NCBI GenBank assembly: GCA_964462125.1
Contig: CAYWXT010000149.1
Location: 1 to 13,677 of the forward strand
Length of the DNA: 13,677 nucleotides
Direction: 5' to 3'
DNA from: JAWLFY01 sp964462125
GTDB taxonomy: Bacteria > Planctomycetota > Planctomycetia > Pirellulales > Pirellulaceae
In this document: in pieces, positions 6,524 to 13,627 of the stretch
Layout: every line of letters starts with the position of its first letter
How positions within the stretch are numbered: position 1 is the first letter of the stretch
Notes under the pieces: model-generated
The model's input: the letters and a program-made list of their open reading frames with translations, nothing else
Database searches by the model: none
What the model was told of the DNA's origin: nothing
Translations under genes and position numbers: made by a program

Positions 6524-9500
6524 CCGCCTGAGCCCGGTTGATGGCGACGGGCGTGGAAGCGCAGACCAGCCCGACCATGTTCCTGGATCTGAATCACATG
6601 CAGCTCGCCGTCGCCTGTCAGGACTGCGGCCAGTGAATCGTACTTGTCTCCGCTGATGGAATCCTCCGAGATGGGTTCGGGAAGATCCCAGGCCTGCAAA
6701 CCTTCTTGCTTGACCTTCTCCACGAGCTGCTCGGTGGCGAGCGCGTCAACCTCGTAGAACCGACGCTGCTCCAGTGGCACCAAACGAGTGCCCCTGACAC
6801 CGACCAATCGCATCCCGTCTTCGTCAAAGATCAAATCGCCACGGTCATGGCCCTGTTCAAGCCACTGACCGAGTTCGTTGAGTGACGCGTCCCTCCCCGG
6901 GGCACCTTCCACGCCAACACTGACAATGCCCGGTGTCGGATCGCTGAGAACGATCAGGATTCCCTGCTGATAGAAGTCGTTAATGGCATTCGAGCGTCCC
7001 TGGAATGACGCGGCGCGGCGAAACCCCAGCTGAACGCGACCCGATCGAATCCGAAGAGAGTGCGAAGGCTCATCAAATGCCGCGAGTTGCGGCACAGGAA
7101 CGTCTCTGTCGCGATAGGCGATTCGATGGTACTCACCGACCAAATGATGCACGACGCTCAGGACCGCGCGATCCCCTTGGCGACCGCGGAACTCCTCCAT
7201 CGCTTGCTGGAACGCTTGAAACTGATTCTCGCTCAGCGGTTCGTGGAAGACGGCTTGCAAAGGGTCCTGAAACTTTTCCTGCAATTTCGCCAATGCGCGG
7301 TTGGTCGCGAATCCGTCTCGGTCGAAGCTTTCCGGGGGATCTGGGAGTGAACGAACGTACTGCCGCATCCACCGCATTTGCTCCTCCAGCTTGGAACGAT
7401 CGTCCTCGCCAAGGGATCGCTGCAAGGCCATGAACAGCCGCCACTGCAGCATCCGAATCACCGAGGGCAACTTGAGATAGTTCTCATCGCGATGAACCGA
7501 ACCAGAGTCCCCCGGGTAGGGACCGTCAGGAAACTCAAGCTTCATGTGCCGGTCCAGCGCCTTACGAATGTGGGTGAAACGCTCTGGACCGGGTTCCCCG
7601 GCGCCGTGCGTCTTCACCAGCTGACGAAACTCGGCTTTGGTTTGTTGGCGATGCGCGTTGCTGGTAAACGGCAGTTGCGTGGCGACGCGAGTCGCGATGA
7701 TGCGTGACCACTCGTCCAAGCTGACGGTTTCAGGAGTTTGAACTTCGACCCGAACCTGCGTGTTCAGATCCGGTGCCAATGAAACGTTCTCGAACGTCAC
7801 CCAATAACGATAGGGTCGCAGGCGGTACTCGAATCGCGCGATGCGGGAACGGGGAATCGGAAAGCCGATGTGCGATTCGTTCTCAGTCGTACCCATACTG
7901 AAGGTCGACCGTTGCCGCTTCCCCTCGTGATCGATGGCATGAATTTCCCAGTGCGCCTGGTTACGAAGTGCGTTGATCGCGTCTCCGTCGAAGATAAGAA
8001 CGGTGCCGTCGCGGTCGTCGGCCGGTTCCACACGCAGCGGTTCTACTTGACCGTACAGCGGTTTGAGATCAGCTGACTCCGGCAAGGGCTGCTCCACTTG
8101 CCCTTCGACGCTGATCGTCTGGATCGGCCCCAGCGGTTCGGTTGCGATTCCGACCCCGACAGAGGTCGTGGGTGTCTCAAACGGGCCGGCCGCGTGATCA
8201 CCGACCCACAGCCCATCGGAGTAGACGGAGCCCGACGCTGCCGAGACGGAACCGTAGCCCGTCGTCACGGCATGGTCGCTCGGCAGTCCCCGTACCTCGA
8301 TCCGGAACTCCCGGCAATCGGCCTGCTCGGGAGAGCCGGTCATGACCTTCACTCCAGACTCTTCATAAGGTCGTTTTTCCAACGGCGATCCATCCGGTTT
8401 CCACCAGCGCCGATCGGCAGACGGATGGAAGCCCACCCCGACCAGCTCGACCTCCACGCCATTGGGAAGAGTTACCTTGGCGGGGGTCGGCTGCGCATCA
8501 TCGGCGTCCTGCTCGGCGTTGACGACGATTTGTGAGAGTGCCACCAGGGCGACCACGGTCGCGATACCGGTCCATGCCAGGCCTGGATGCCGCAGGCGCA
8601 CCGCCGCGTGTTGCTCGGCGCCGAGCAACCGGCGAATGCGACCGCCCAGTTCCGAAGCCTGGCCGTCGGCTCCCATGGCGACCAGTCTCTCCAGGGACGG
8701 CTTCGCAGCAGTGATGCGTCGAGTCTTTGCGATGCGGACGATCTCCAGCAGCGTGGAAGCGTATCCCGAAGGGTCGCTGCCGGTTGCCAACACCAGATCG
8801 TCGCAACAGTTCTCCCGCTCACGCCGCATCTGGGCCGAGACGATCCACACGACCGGGTGAAAAAACAACAGCGCCTCGATCAGCCGCTGCAGAACGTTGA
8901 CCAACGGGTCCCAGCGACGGATGTGGGCAAGTTCATGGGTGAGAATCGCTGAAAGTTGCTCCGGCGTCATGCCGCTGCTGAGCGATGCCGGCAACAGGAT
9001 AGCCGGGCGGATCACGCCGACCACCGTCGGCACCGCCACCCTGTCGCACCAGGCAAACACCGGGGCCGATCGCATTCGCAGTACCGCGGCCCGGCGGGTG
9101 AGCAACTCGAGCAATCCAACATCGGTCACCGGTTGCGAATGCCGCCGCAATCGCCCGCCGCCGCGGAGCCCCAACAGGAGCCGTATCAACATCAACAGTA
9201 CACCGGCAAGATAGACGCTCAGCAACCACGGTGCGAGGCGTCGCAAGAGCGGTTGAGACGCACTCGCCTGTGACCCGGTCACCTCGGTCGCTGTCCCCAA
9301 AGCGGATCGCTCCGATGGGAAGCCGTTTCGGTCATCGGCACCGGCAACGAATTCCGTCATTGTCGTTGTCGATTCCGAGTCGTCGGTCGCAACGCTTGGC
9401 GAACTAACTTGGGACGAATCGTCGAGCCCCGCTGGTTCATTGAGCACCGATGGTTCAAGCGACGCCAGACGAGGCGGATCGGACACGACCCAGGTGAACG

Positions 9501-9690
9501 TCAACACCGGGCAAGCCGCAAGGACAATGAGCGCCAGAAACAGAAGCCGATAGCGAGCCGCAGCTGAACGGCGGCGCAGTGCAAACGAGACGAGCCACAC
9601 CAACACCCCGATGAGCACCCCTTGCCAAAGAAAGTGTCCAAGGGTGAGTACCAGTTGAGTGCAGAGAGGGGAATCGAGGAACGTTCTCAT
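6520..9690 (-). CDS. M56 family (BlaR1-type) membrane metallopeptidase with a very long C-terminal region
   Basis: This 1056-residue protein begins like BlaR1/MecR1. Membrane helices lie at about 12-38, 46-67 and 152-174. The cytoplasmic zinc-protease core has H252-E-L-A-H256 and the downstream RERENCCDDL (290-299), which supplies the third ligand. A further helix lies at about 371-391. A Ser/Thr/Asp-rich loop (about 70-145) separates helices 2 and 3. In BlaR1 the part after the last helix is a beta-lactam-binding transpeptidase-like domain. Here it is about 665 residues with no SxxK/KTG pattern recognised. It starts with a beta-rich segment containing DRRWWKPDGSPLEKR (426-440) and continues into a helical, charged region (about 640-830). 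It presumably senses another signal outside the membrane and cleaves the BlaI-like repressor encoded just upstream. AAGGAG 5 bases before the ATG is a strong ribosome binding site. The 4-base overlap (ATGA) with the repressor gene implies coupled translation. Confidence 0.9.
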   Translation of the reverse strand: MRTFLDSPLCTQLVLTLGHFLWQGVLIGVLVWLVSFALRRRSAAARYRLLFLALIVLAACPVLTFTWVVSDPPRLASLEPSVLNEPAGLDDSSQVSSPSVATDDSESTTTMTEFVAGADDRNGFPSERSALGTATEVTGSQASASQPLLRRLAPWLLSVYLAGVLLMLIRLLLGLRGGGRLRRHSQPVTDVGLLELLTRRAAVLRMRSAPVFAWCDRVAVPTVVGVIRPAILLPASLSSGMTPEQLSAILTHELAHIRRWDPLVNVLQRLIEALLFFHPVVWIVSAQMRRERENCCDDLVLATGSDPSGYASTLLEIVRIAKTRRITAAKPSLERLVAMGADGQASELGGRIRRLLGAEQHAAVRLRHPGLAWTGIATVVALVALSQIVVNAEQDADDAQPTPAKVTLPNGVEVELVGVGFHPSADRRWWKPDGSPLEKRPYEESGVKVMTGSPEQADCREFRIEVRGLPSDHAVTTGYGSVSAASGSVYSDGLWVGDHAAGPFETPTTSVGVGIATEPLGPIQTISVEGQVEQPLPESADLKPLYGQVEPLRVEPADDRDGTVLIFDGDAINALRNQAHWEIHAIDHEGKRQRSTFSMGTTENESHIGFPIPRSRIARFEYRLRPYRYWVTFENVSLAPDLNTQVRVEVQTPETVSLDEWSRIIATRVATQLPFTSNAHRQQTKAEFRQLVKTHGAGEPGPERFTHIRKALDRHMKLEFPDGPYPGDSGSVHRDENYLKLPSVIRMLQWRLFMALQRSLGEDDRSKLEEQMRWMRQYVRSLPDPPESFDRDGFATNRALAKLQEKFQDPLQAVFHEPLSENQFQAFQQAMEEFRGRQGDRAVLSVVHHLVGEYHRIAYRDRDVPVPQLAAFDEPSHSLRIRSGRVQLGFRRAASFQGRSNAINDFYQQGILIVLSDPTPGIVSVGVEGAPGRDASLNELGQWLEQGHDRGDLIFDEDGMRLVGVRGTRLVPLEQRRFYEVDALATEQLVEKVKQEGLQAWDLPEPISEDSISGDKYDSLAAVLTGDGELHVIQIQEHGRAGLRFHARRHQPGSGG

Positions 9691-10076
9691 GACGTCTCCT
9701 TGGACTTTCGCTGGATCAGCTCTTCAAGCCGTTGAAGTTCCTCGGCGTCCACGTCGGTCGTTTCAAGAAGATGGATCATCGCCGTTGCGGCCGAACCATC
9801 GAAGACACGGTCGACCAGGTCGCGCACCATTCGCCGCGAAGCAGCCTGGCGTTTCAGTCGCGGTGAATAGACATAACTCGCCCCCACTTTCTTGCGGGAA
9901 ACGTATCGCTTCTCCTCCATGATCCCCAGCATCGTCATCACAGACGTGTAAGTGAGGTCGCGAACCGCGGCCAGATGATCACGGATCTGGCCACCGGATA
10001 ATGGCCCCTCATTCCAGAGAATCTTGAGGATCTCCAGTTCCAACTCCGTCGGATGCTTGGATGTCGGTCGGGCCAC
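9687..10076 (-). CDS. BlaI/MecI/CopY family transcriptional repressor
   Basis: The protein is 129 residues, the usual size for BlaI. A winged helix-turn-helix occupies about 8-72. It includes LELEILKILW and the recognition helix region LTYTSVMTMLGIMEEKRYV (41-59), both close to the family pattern, followed by a wing (SRKKVGASYVYSP). Residues 75-125 form the helical dimerisation part. VFDGSAA around 91-97 corresponds to the region where BlaR1-type proteases cut BlaI. The start is GTG at 10076, with GGAG 7 bases upstream. An in-frame stop four codons further up leaves no earlier start. The repressor probably regulates its own operon with the M56 gene. The ribosome binding site lies inside the last copy of a 21-bp repeat array, so the leader structure may also influence its translation. 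Confidence 0.93.
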   Translation of the reverse strand: MARPTSKHPTELELEILKILWNEGPLSGGQIRDHLAAVRDLTYTSVMTMLGIMEEKRYVSRKKVGASYVYSPRLKRQAASRRMVRDLVDRVFDGSAATAMIHLLETTDVDAEELQRLEELIQRKSKETS

Positions 10077-10079
10077 GCT

Positions 10080-10163
10080 GTGTCTCCGTTATGGTTCGAA
10101 GAGTCTCCGTTATGGTTCGAAGAGTCTCCGCTATGGTTCGAGGAGTCTCCGCTATGGTTCGAA
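10080..10163 (-). repeat. Four tandem 21-bp repeats in the leader of the blaI-like gene
   Basis: The copies lie at 10080-10100, 10101-10121, 10122-10142 and 10143-10163. On the plus strand each begins GAGTCTCCG (GTG in place of GAG in the copy nearest the gene), then T or C, then TATGGTTCGA. The two copies nearest the gene have T and the two distal ones have C. One further change occurs at the last base of the third copy. In the transcript each copy carries GGAG, and only the last is placed to serve the GTG start. Each copy also holds a TTCGAA or near-TTCGAA palindrome, except where the third ends in G. Two DNA turns per unit would place bound proteins on the same face. The role is not known. 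Confidence 0.92.
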
Positions 10164-10183
10164 AACACCACTGATCGGCCGCA

Positions 10184-10215
10184 ATCGAATTCTCTAGATA
10201 TCGAATTCCTTGGAT
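10184..10215. promoter_or_regulatory. Two 16-bp direct repeats at the predicted transcription start (candidate operator)
   Basis: ATCGAATTCTCTAGAT (10184-10199) is followed immediately by ATCGAATTCCTTGGAT (10200-10215), identical at 13 of 16 positions. The pair covers the predicted transcription start (about 10207) and touches the -10 box. It is the most natural place for the BlaI-like repressor to bind. The classical TACA/TGTA dyad of staphylococcal and bacillary BlaI operators is not present, so assignment as the operator is inference from position. The segment is also AT-rich and dense in short palindromes (GAATTC, TCTAGA, GATATC). Confidence 0.5.
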
Positions 10216-10242
10216 TCTAGGAGCACAGGGAACCGCTGTCAA
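10214..10242 (-). promoter_or_regulatory. Sigma70-type promoter for the blaI-like/M56 operon
   Basis: On the minus strand, TTGACA (10242-10237) is a perfect -35 hexamer and TAGAAT (10219-10214) is a -10 hexamer with five of six consensus bases. They are separated by exactly 17 bases. Transcription should start near 10207, giving a leader of about 130 bases that contains the 16-bp and 21-bp repeats. This is the only near-consensus promoter found in the window. Confidence 0.78.
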
Positions 10243-10390
10243 GCGACATCGTGGGCGAACGGGCTTCCGCCGCGAGCCGATGAGGACGACGAGTCGCAAC
10301 GGTAGGACAGCCGTTTGCCAGCAGTTCCCGGTGACCGTCGCAATCCCAATTTTTGGGGCGAAGGTTCGAGATGATGCGGCGATACACGGA
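10243..10390. other. Intergenic stretch after dctM with no recognised feature
   Basis: This is the upstream half of the 314-base gap between dctM and the blaI-like gene. A short inverted repeat, CCCAA-TTT-TTGGG (10345-10357), is present, but it has a weak 5-bp stem and no T-tract after it in the dctM direction. No convincing terminator for the TRAP operon, no other promoter and no plausible gene were seen. Confidence 0.5.
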
Positions 10391-11710
10391 TCACAAACCC
10401 AGCCAACGCGGCAGCCACAGACTGATCGCGGGGACGAAGGTGACAAACAACAGCGTGACCACCAGCGGCACCAGGAAGGGGAGGATCCCCCGGACCACGA
10501 CCGGAAGCCGCGCCCCGGTGACGCTGCTCAAGACATACAGCACCAGTCCGACCGGCGGCGTGATCAAGCCGATCACCAGATTCAAAATCATCACGACGCC
10601 CAAATGCAGCGGGTCGACCTCGAAGTGCGTCGCTGCCGGCAGCAACACCGGGACGCAGATCAACAGCGCCGCGGTCGGCTCGAGCAACATCCCGACCAGC
10701 AGCAGGAACAGGTTGACCAGCAGCAGGAACAGGTAAGGGTTTTCGGTCAGTCGCAGCAGTCCATCGGCGACCAGTTGCGGTCCTTGCTCGCGAGCGATGA
10801 TCCAACCAAAAAGGTTCGCGGCTGCCACGATCAGCAGGATCGAGCCGGTGGTCGTCGAGGTCCGCAGCAGCACCTCCCCGAGTCCTCGCCAGCTGAGTGA
10901 GCGATAGCACGCTCCCAGCACCAGCATATACATGACCGCTGCCGCAGCCGCTTCGGTCGGCGTAAAAACACCGCCCAAGATTCCGCCCAAAATAATCACG
11001 GGAGTGAACAAAACGGGGACCGCCGCCGCCACCACCCGCCATCGCTCGCCGGATGCCCACGAGTCAGGATCCAAAGTGGGCACGCCTGCCGTTTGGTAGC
11101 GCGACCGATCGGCTGCAAGCGGATGGCGACGGACATGAAAATAGACATGCACACACAGCATGGCGGCCAAGATCAATGCCGGAATCACCCCGGCGAAAAA
11201 GAGTCCGCCCACGGAGACTCCCGCGGTGACTGCATAGATGATTGCCGGGATGCTCGGTGGCATGATCGGACCGATCATCGAGGAGGCCCCGGTCAAGCCC
11301 AAGGAAAAGCCTTCGTCGTAACCCTCCTTGCGCATCGCCGGGACGAGCACCGCCCCCAGGCCGGCGGCATCGGCGATCGCCGCTCCGCTCATCCATGAAA
11401 ACATCACGCTGCTGCCGACGTTGACGTAACCCAATCGTCCGGGCAACCGCCCCAGCAGCTGTGCCAACAGCCGAAAGATCCGGTCGGAAAGTCCGGCGGC
11501 ATTGGTCAGGTAGCCGGTCATGATGAACAGCGGGACGGCCAACAACGGAAAGCTGTTGATCCCCGCCACGGTCCGCTGGAGCGCAACACCCAACGTGATG
11601 TCGGGGGAAAAACCCGCGTACATCAGGCAGGGCAACAGCATCGCGTGGGCGACCGGTACCCGACACGCCAACAGCACCAACATTCCCAAAATCAACAGCA
11701 GCAGCGTCAC
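10391..11710 (-). CDS. dctM: TRAP transporter large permease (DctM)
   Basis: The product is 439 residues, the usual size for the DctM subunit, and is hydrophobic throughout with about 11-12 membrane helices. Family signatures are visible: FSWMSGAAIADAAGLGAVLV (104-123), IGPIMPPSIPAIIYA (146-160) and, near the C-terminus, LITPPVGLVLYV. This subunit forms the ion-coupled translocation channel that imports the substrate delivered by the DctP binding protein, driven by a sodium or proton gradient. Start is GTG 11710, overlapping the dctQ stop by 4 bases (GTGA). A G-rich stretch (GGGGGG) upstream may serve as ribosome binding site. It is the last gene of the three-gene operon. The helix with LFLLLVNLFLLLVG contains a small 21-bp tandem duplication that keeps the frame and hydrophobicity. 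Confidence 0.95.
   Translation of the reverse strand: MTLLLLILGMLVLLACRVPVAHAMLLPCLMYAGFSPDITLGVALQRTVAGINSFPLLAVPLFIMTGYLTNAAGLSDRIFRLLAQLLGRLPGRLGYVNVGSSVMFSWMSGAAIADAAGLGAVLVPAMRKEGYDEGFSLGLTGASSMIGPIMPPSIPAIIYAVTAGVSVGGLFFAGVIPALILAAMLCVHVYFHVRRHPLAADRSRYQTAGVPTLDPDSWASGERWRVVAAAVPVLFTPVIILGGILGGVFTPTEAAAAAVMYMLVLGACYRSLSWRGLGEVLLRTSTTTGSILLIVAAANLFGWIIAREQGPQLVADGLLRLTENPYLFLLLVNLFLLLVGMLLEPTAALLICVPVLLPAATHFEVDPLHLGVVMILNLVIGLITPPVGLVLYVLSSVTGARLPVVVRGILPFLVPLVVTLLFVTFVPAISLWLPRWLGL
10694..10735 (-). repeat. 21-bp tandem duplication inside dctM
   Basis: Two adjacent 21-bp units (10694-10714 and 10715-10735) are nearly identical, each beginning GACCAGCAGCAGGAACAGGT on the plus strand. 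They encode two successive LFLLLV heptads of one membrane helix. The reading frame is preserved, and the result resembles the normal DctM helix. The duplication is probably a local slippage event or chance codon repetition in a leucine-rich helix. Confidence 0.6.
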
Positions 11711-12246
11711 GGCGCGCCCCCCGGAGTTCCAAGTTCCGGACGATCTTCGGCTGCCCGATGCCGATCAGGTTCAGCGAACAATTGGACGGCGGTGTGAAAC
11801 GACATCAAGGCCAAACCGAAGCTGGCGGCGGCATACCACAGACTCATGGAAACCCCGATCCCCGGAGAGCCGACCGGCCAAACACGCCATACGAACCGAA
11901 AGCCGCCGACCAGCAGCAGCAGGCAGGTGGCCAACACAAAACAGCCGGCCACGCGATCAAGCAGCCTCCGGCCCCGGCTGCCCAACCAGCGGGGAACGAG
12001 GTCGACCGTGATCTGGGCACGACGTGCGGTGACGAAACCGGAGGCGACGAAGGTCAGCCAGATCAAGGCCAACCGGGCCACCTCTTCACTCCAAGAGATC
12101 GGTGCTCGAAAGACGTAACGGGCAATCACCTGGGCCGCCAGCGTGACCACCACGACGATCAACAGCATGACCGCCACGGTTTGCTCCAGCCGGACCAGAC
12201 GCTCCGCCAGAGACAACAACCGTGAACGCCAGGGACTCGTTTTCAT
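11707..12246 (-). CDS. dctQ: TRAP transporter small permease (DctQ)
   Basis: The product is 179 residues from ATG 12246. A TTG one codon earlier is possible but less likely, because the ATG forms a TGATG junction with the dctP stop. Four membrane helices (about 24-43, 55-74, 100-119 and 137-156) match the DctQ topology. The family motif RYVFRAPISWSEEVARLALI (43-62) includes the Trp-x-Glu-Glu block. The subunit pairs with DctM in the membrane and is needed for TRAP transport. It overlaps dctP by 1 base and dctM by 4 bases, so the three cistrons are almost certainly cotranscribed and translationally coupled. The C-terminal tail (from about 158) is polar and cytoplasmic. Confidence 0.93.
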   Translation of the reverse strand: MKTSPWRSRLLSLAERLVRLEQTVAVMLLIVVVVTLAAQVIARYVFRAPISWSEEVARLALIWLTFVASGFVTARRAQITVDLVPRWLGSRGRRLLDRVAGCFVLATCLLLLVGGFRFVWRVWPVGSPGIGVSMSLWYAAASFGLALMSFHTAVQLFAEPDRHRAAEDRPELGTPGGAP

Positions 12247-13385
12247 CAATCCGATCGCTGGGTGGAAGGCGTCACCGAGGAGACCTTGAGGTACGGATCC
12301 ACCGCCCTTGACGTCCCACTTTGGGGCGAGCGCCGATCGGCGGCAATCTCTCGATAAAGTTTGCTGAAGGGGAACCCGCCGGAGAAATACTTTCGCGCCC
12401 GTTGCTCGAAGGCCGCCACGTCGACGTCCTCAATGATCTCCATCGTCCCTTCCGCCTGCCACCGCTCGAGCAGTTCCGATTCTTGGCGACGGATTCCTGA
12501 CAAAACGTTTCCCCGCAGCCCGACGACGGCCTGTTGCAACGCCGCTTGCTCGGATCCCGTCAGTGCTTGCCAAACCTGCTCGTTGATCAGCAGCTGGATC
12601 GAGGACTGGATGTGCCCCGTTAGACTCAGGTATCGCTGGACCTCATGGAAGCCCTTGGCATGAATCACCGGCACCGGGTTCTCCTGGCCATCGGCGATCC
12701 CTTGCTGAAGCGCCATGTAAACTTCCGAAAACGCGATCGGCATCGGACTGGCCCCCAAGGCCTTGCCCGACGCTTGCCAGACCGTGGCCGCTGGCAAGCG
12801 TAATCGGAAGCTGCGCAAATCATCAGGATGCCGAATCGGTCGATTGCCCGTCACATGCCGAACCCCATAGGGCCAGGTTGCCAGGACGCGAACGCCGAAT
12901 TGGTCGCGGAGTTGGTCCCAGTGGGGTTTCATCACCGAACCATCGGCAACCCGCAACATGTGCTCTTGGTCCTCGAACGCATAGGCGGCGTCAAAGACCC
13001 CCAGCGGTGGATGCCACATCGCCAGAAAGGAAGGCCCAGCGATCGCCAGATCAAGCTCGCCCGCGACCAACTGCTCCAACAATTCCGATTCGCTTCCAAG
13101 CTGCGCCGCCGGATAGACCGCCAGCTCCAAATCGACGTCCGCCTCCTGCAGGCGATCGTTCAAATGGGACGTTCCGAACGCATGGGTCGGACTCTTGACC
13201 TCGTAGACATGTCCCAGCCGCAACCGCCGCGGTCCGTCGTCTTCGATGATCTCGCCACAGCCGCTTCCCAGCAGACACATCAGAGCGCAGATCAAGCCGC
13301 CTGCCGGCACGCTCACCGCTGGACAAAACCTGCTGAGCTGCGTCCCAGCCTCCGTCGGAGTCGCGGTCTGTCGCTGGCATCGCAT
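12246..13385 (-). CDS. dctP: TRAP transporter substrate-binding protein (DctP family), possible lipoprotein
   Basis: The product is 379 residues from ATG 13385. A hydrophobic segment (about 28-42) ends in LLGSGC, with C43 as a possible lipidation site, so the mature protein may be membrane-anchored rather than freely periplasmic. Glycine at -3 makes this lipobox imperfect. The mature part has the DctP fold: an early VKSPTHAFGTSHLNDRL, then YPAAQLGSESELLEQLVAGE (91-110), and RHPDDLRSFRLRLP (185-198), in which R196 matches the conserved arginine that binds the substrate carboxylate. DGQENPVPVI (232-241) and FHEVQRYLSLTGHI follow. The C-terminal ~40 residues are polar and extend past the usual end. 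The substrate is probably an organic acid; the exact one cannot be read from sequence. The long 27-residue n-region and poor ribosome binding before ATG 13385 leave open a GTG start at codon 24. Confidence 0.93.
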   Translation of the reverse strand: MRCQRQTATPTEAGTQLSRFCPAVSVPAGGLICALMCLLGSGCGEIIEDDGPRRLRLGHVYEVKSPTHAFGTSHLNDRLQEADVDLELAVYPAAQLGSESELLEQLVAGELDLAIAGPSFLAMWHPPLGVFDAAYAFEDQEHMLRVADGSVMKPHWDQLRDQFGVRVLATWPYGVRHVTGNRPIRHPDDLRSFRLRLPAATVWQASGKALGASPMPIAFSEVYMALQQGIADGQENPVPVIHAKGFHEVQRYLSLTGHIQSSIQLLINEQVWQALTGSEQAALQQAVVGLRGNVLSGIRRQESELLERWQAEGTMEIIEDVDVAAFEQRARKYFSGGFPFSKLYREIAADRRSPQSGTSRAVDPYLKVSSVTPSTQRSD

Positions 13386-13441
13386 CGTGGAGGTATCCGT
13401 GATTCCGGTCGCCTTGGCCCTGGTCGCTTGTCGCAGCTTGC

Positions 13442-13470
13442 TTTGTAGCTACCAGAGCGGTTCTTTGTAA
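13442..13470 (-). promoter_or_regulatory. Candidate promoter for the TRAP operon
   Basis: On the minus strand TTACAA (13470-13465) and TACAAA (13447-13442) are separated by 17 bases. They match the sigma70 hexamers at three and four of six positions. They lie 57 bases upstream of the dctP ATG, at a sensible distance. The match is weak, and no better candidate was seen in the upstream region. Confidence 0.3.
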
Positions 13471-13474
13471 CGGT

Positions 13475-13503
13475 GCGGCGCAAGCCGCCCGGCGTTTTCC
13501 GGG
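13475..13503. other. Pair of adjoining hairpins upstream of dctP
   Basis: GCGGC-GCAA-GCCGC (13475-13488) is a 5-bp stem with a GNRA-type loop. It runs directly into CCCGG-CGTTTT-CCGGG (13488-13503), sharing one base. They sit just upstream of the candidate -35 of the TRAP operon. Neither is followed by a T-tract on either strand. They may be a dispersed repeat unit or a regulatory site. The rest of 13386-13627 shows no other gene or repeat. Confidence 0.4.
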
Positions 13504-13627
13504 ACATTGCACGTTCGCCAGTTCCTCCAGCGGCGGGGAGAATTCTGCCGATTGCTTCAACTTTGCCGGTTATGCCGCCGATACCGAATGTGTCGATGTG
13601 GTTTTCGCGACAATCGGGATTTCGATC

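Noticed and set aside
9938..10171. Minus-strand frame encoding a repeated NHNGDSS heptapeptide, overlapping the blaI-like gene
   Set aside because: It arises because the 21-bp repeat is a multiple of three and stays open in two frames. The rest of the frame is an out-of-frame shadow of the repressor gene, and its GTG start has no supporting ribosome binding site.
10345..10357. Inverted repeat CCCAA-TTT-TTGGG as a dctM terminator
   Set aside because: The stem is only 5 bp and no T-tract follows in the direction of transcription.
10239..11060. 273-residue minus-strand frame overlapping dctM
   Set aside because: It is an out-of-frame shadow of dctM with Arg/Gly/Ala-rich composition. The dctM frame has all the family signatures.
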